Part shown: positions 63,605 through 64,000 of the stretch, one piece after another
Layout of the letters: every line of letters begins with the position of its first letter
How positions within the stretch are numbered: position 1 is the first letter of the stretch
Origin: Lyngbya sp. HA4199-MV5
Lineage (GTDB): Bacteria; Cyanobacteriota; Cyanobacteriia; Leptolyngbyales; Leptolyngbyaceae
NCBI GenBank assembly: GCA_019359375.1
Contig: JAHHHL010000009.1
Location: 1-64,000 of the forward strand
Direction: 5' to 3'
Length of the DNA: 64,000 bases
Notes under the pieces: generated by a model
What the model was told of the DNA's origin: nothing
Seen by the model: only the letters and a program-made list of their open reading frames with translations
Database searches by the model: none
Translations under genes and position numbers: made by a program

Positions 63605-64000
63605 TCACGACACCCGATCTTCGGTTAAAACTTCCGAGGTTTGCGTAAATTCTATGACACTGTTTGCCTGCGGAAACTTAGTGTTGCTGGTCTCTGCGCC
63701 AGCAAGGTTAACCCCAATCAGTACCGCATCGGTGAGGTTGGCTCCGCTGAGAATGGCATCGGTCAAGTCAGCGTTGGTCAAATTGGCACGCTGTAGGTTT
63801 GCGTACCGTAGATTGGCGCTGCGTAGAACGGCGTTGGTGAGGTTAGCATCGCTCAAATCAATGCCGATGAGGTTTGCGCCAATGAGGTTAGCATCGGTGA
63901 GGTCAGCTCCACGGAGATTCGCGCCAATGAGGTTAGCTCCACGGAGTTCGGCATCGGTGAGGTCGTCACCCGTCATCTGAACGCCAGTGAGGTTGCTACC
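63605..64000 (-). CDS. Pentapeptide-repeat protein (partial, 5' end outside window)
   Basis: At least 131 residues. Repeats of the A(D/N)LXX type, such as GANLIGANLRGADLTDANL, fill most of it, then a non-repeat tail (FTQTSEVLTEDRVS). The frame stays open to the window edge and the last bases still encode a repeat (GSNLTGVQ), so the ATG at 63,976 is probably internal. It would be a quadrilateral beta-helix. Converges with the Nif11-like gene, with 19 bp between. Confidence 0.85.
   Translation of the reverse strand, partial: GSNLTGVQMTGDDLTDAELRGANLIGANLRGADLTDANLIGANLIGIDLSDANLTNAVLRSANLRYANLQRANLTNADLTDAILSGANLTDAVLIGVNLAGAETSNTKFPQANSVIEFTQTSEVLTEDRVS

Overview
The window is a stretch of cyanobacterial chromosome. 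Three things show this: the octamer GCGATCGC (the HIP1 palindrome) recurs throughout, the left edge carries the start of psbA (photosystem II D1), and there is a petJ cytochrome c6 gene beside other typically cyanobacterial families (a phytochrome-like chemoreceptor, cyanobacterial D-ribulokinase, Nif11-like and pentapeptide proteins, heptanucleotide STRR repeats). I infer a filamentous or otherwise multi-kilobase-intergenic type such as Leptolyngbya or a relative, but nothing in the window fixes the genus.

Layout. 1-8.6 kb: psbA (partial, with a near-consensus promoter), an unknown conserved gene, a LuxR-type regulator, cofG (radical SAM step of FO synthesis), a four-GAF histidine-kinase-like protein and pyrD. 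8.9-15.5 kb: a small secreted protein, a D-ribulokinase-like sugar kinase, a truncated RHH-PAS protein, and a chemoreceptor whose second GAF domain has both cysteines of a DXCF cyanobacteriochrome. 15.9-21.3 kb: a small accessory island with VapBC-like and HicB-like genes, three small unknown genes and a 972-residue NACHT NTPase ending in pentapeptide repeats. 21.5-26.7 kb: a secreted protein, a diguanylate cyclase, a DUF6228-like protein, a tRNA-like remnant, a SafE/ferric-reductase-like membrane fusion coupled to petJ, and mnmA. 26.9-35.4 kb: a leftward glycan locus (ABC exporter, glycosyltransferases, two sugar-nucleotide epimerase-like proteins, a GMC oxidoreductase). 36.3-44.1 kb: prs, a Ser/Thr kinase with a glycine-rich membrane domain, a YdcF-like protein and a Wzc/Wza polysaccharide export pair. 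45.0-51.3 kb: a TPR protein and a MacAB-like efflux operon interrupted by a MNT-HEPN pair. 51.5-54.4 kb: tlyA, mazG, a DUF2227 protein, tRNA-Val. 54.4-61.8 kb: the urease operon ureABCG-DEF, read leftward from an NtcA-type promoter and split by a HindVP-like restriction-modification pair. 61.9-64 kb: two small genes separated by a MITE, a Nif11-like gene and a pentapeptide protein running off the right edge.

How it works together. The urease genes form a complete nickel-enzyme set (structural ureABC, accessory ureDEFG) with the expected nitrogen-control promoter; the inserted restriction-modification genes lie in the same orientation, so ureDEF probably depend on readthrough across them or on a promoter inside them. 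The 26.9-35.4 kb glycosyltransferase/exporter genes and the Wzc/Wza pair at 40-44 kb together look like a cell-surface polysaccharide region. Signalling genes are scattered (GAF-kinase, chemoreceptor, diguanylate cyclase, Ser/Thr kinase, receiver protein).

Mobile and repetitive DNA is the main oddity. Two MITE families are visible with inverted ends (10,614 and 36,044 are copies of one; 62,206 is a second, with a possible degraded relative at 44,268). Heptamer STRR tracts have entered the pyrD coding frame and form the C-terminal tails of several proteins. All functional names rest on reading the translated sequence by eye; no database search was run.
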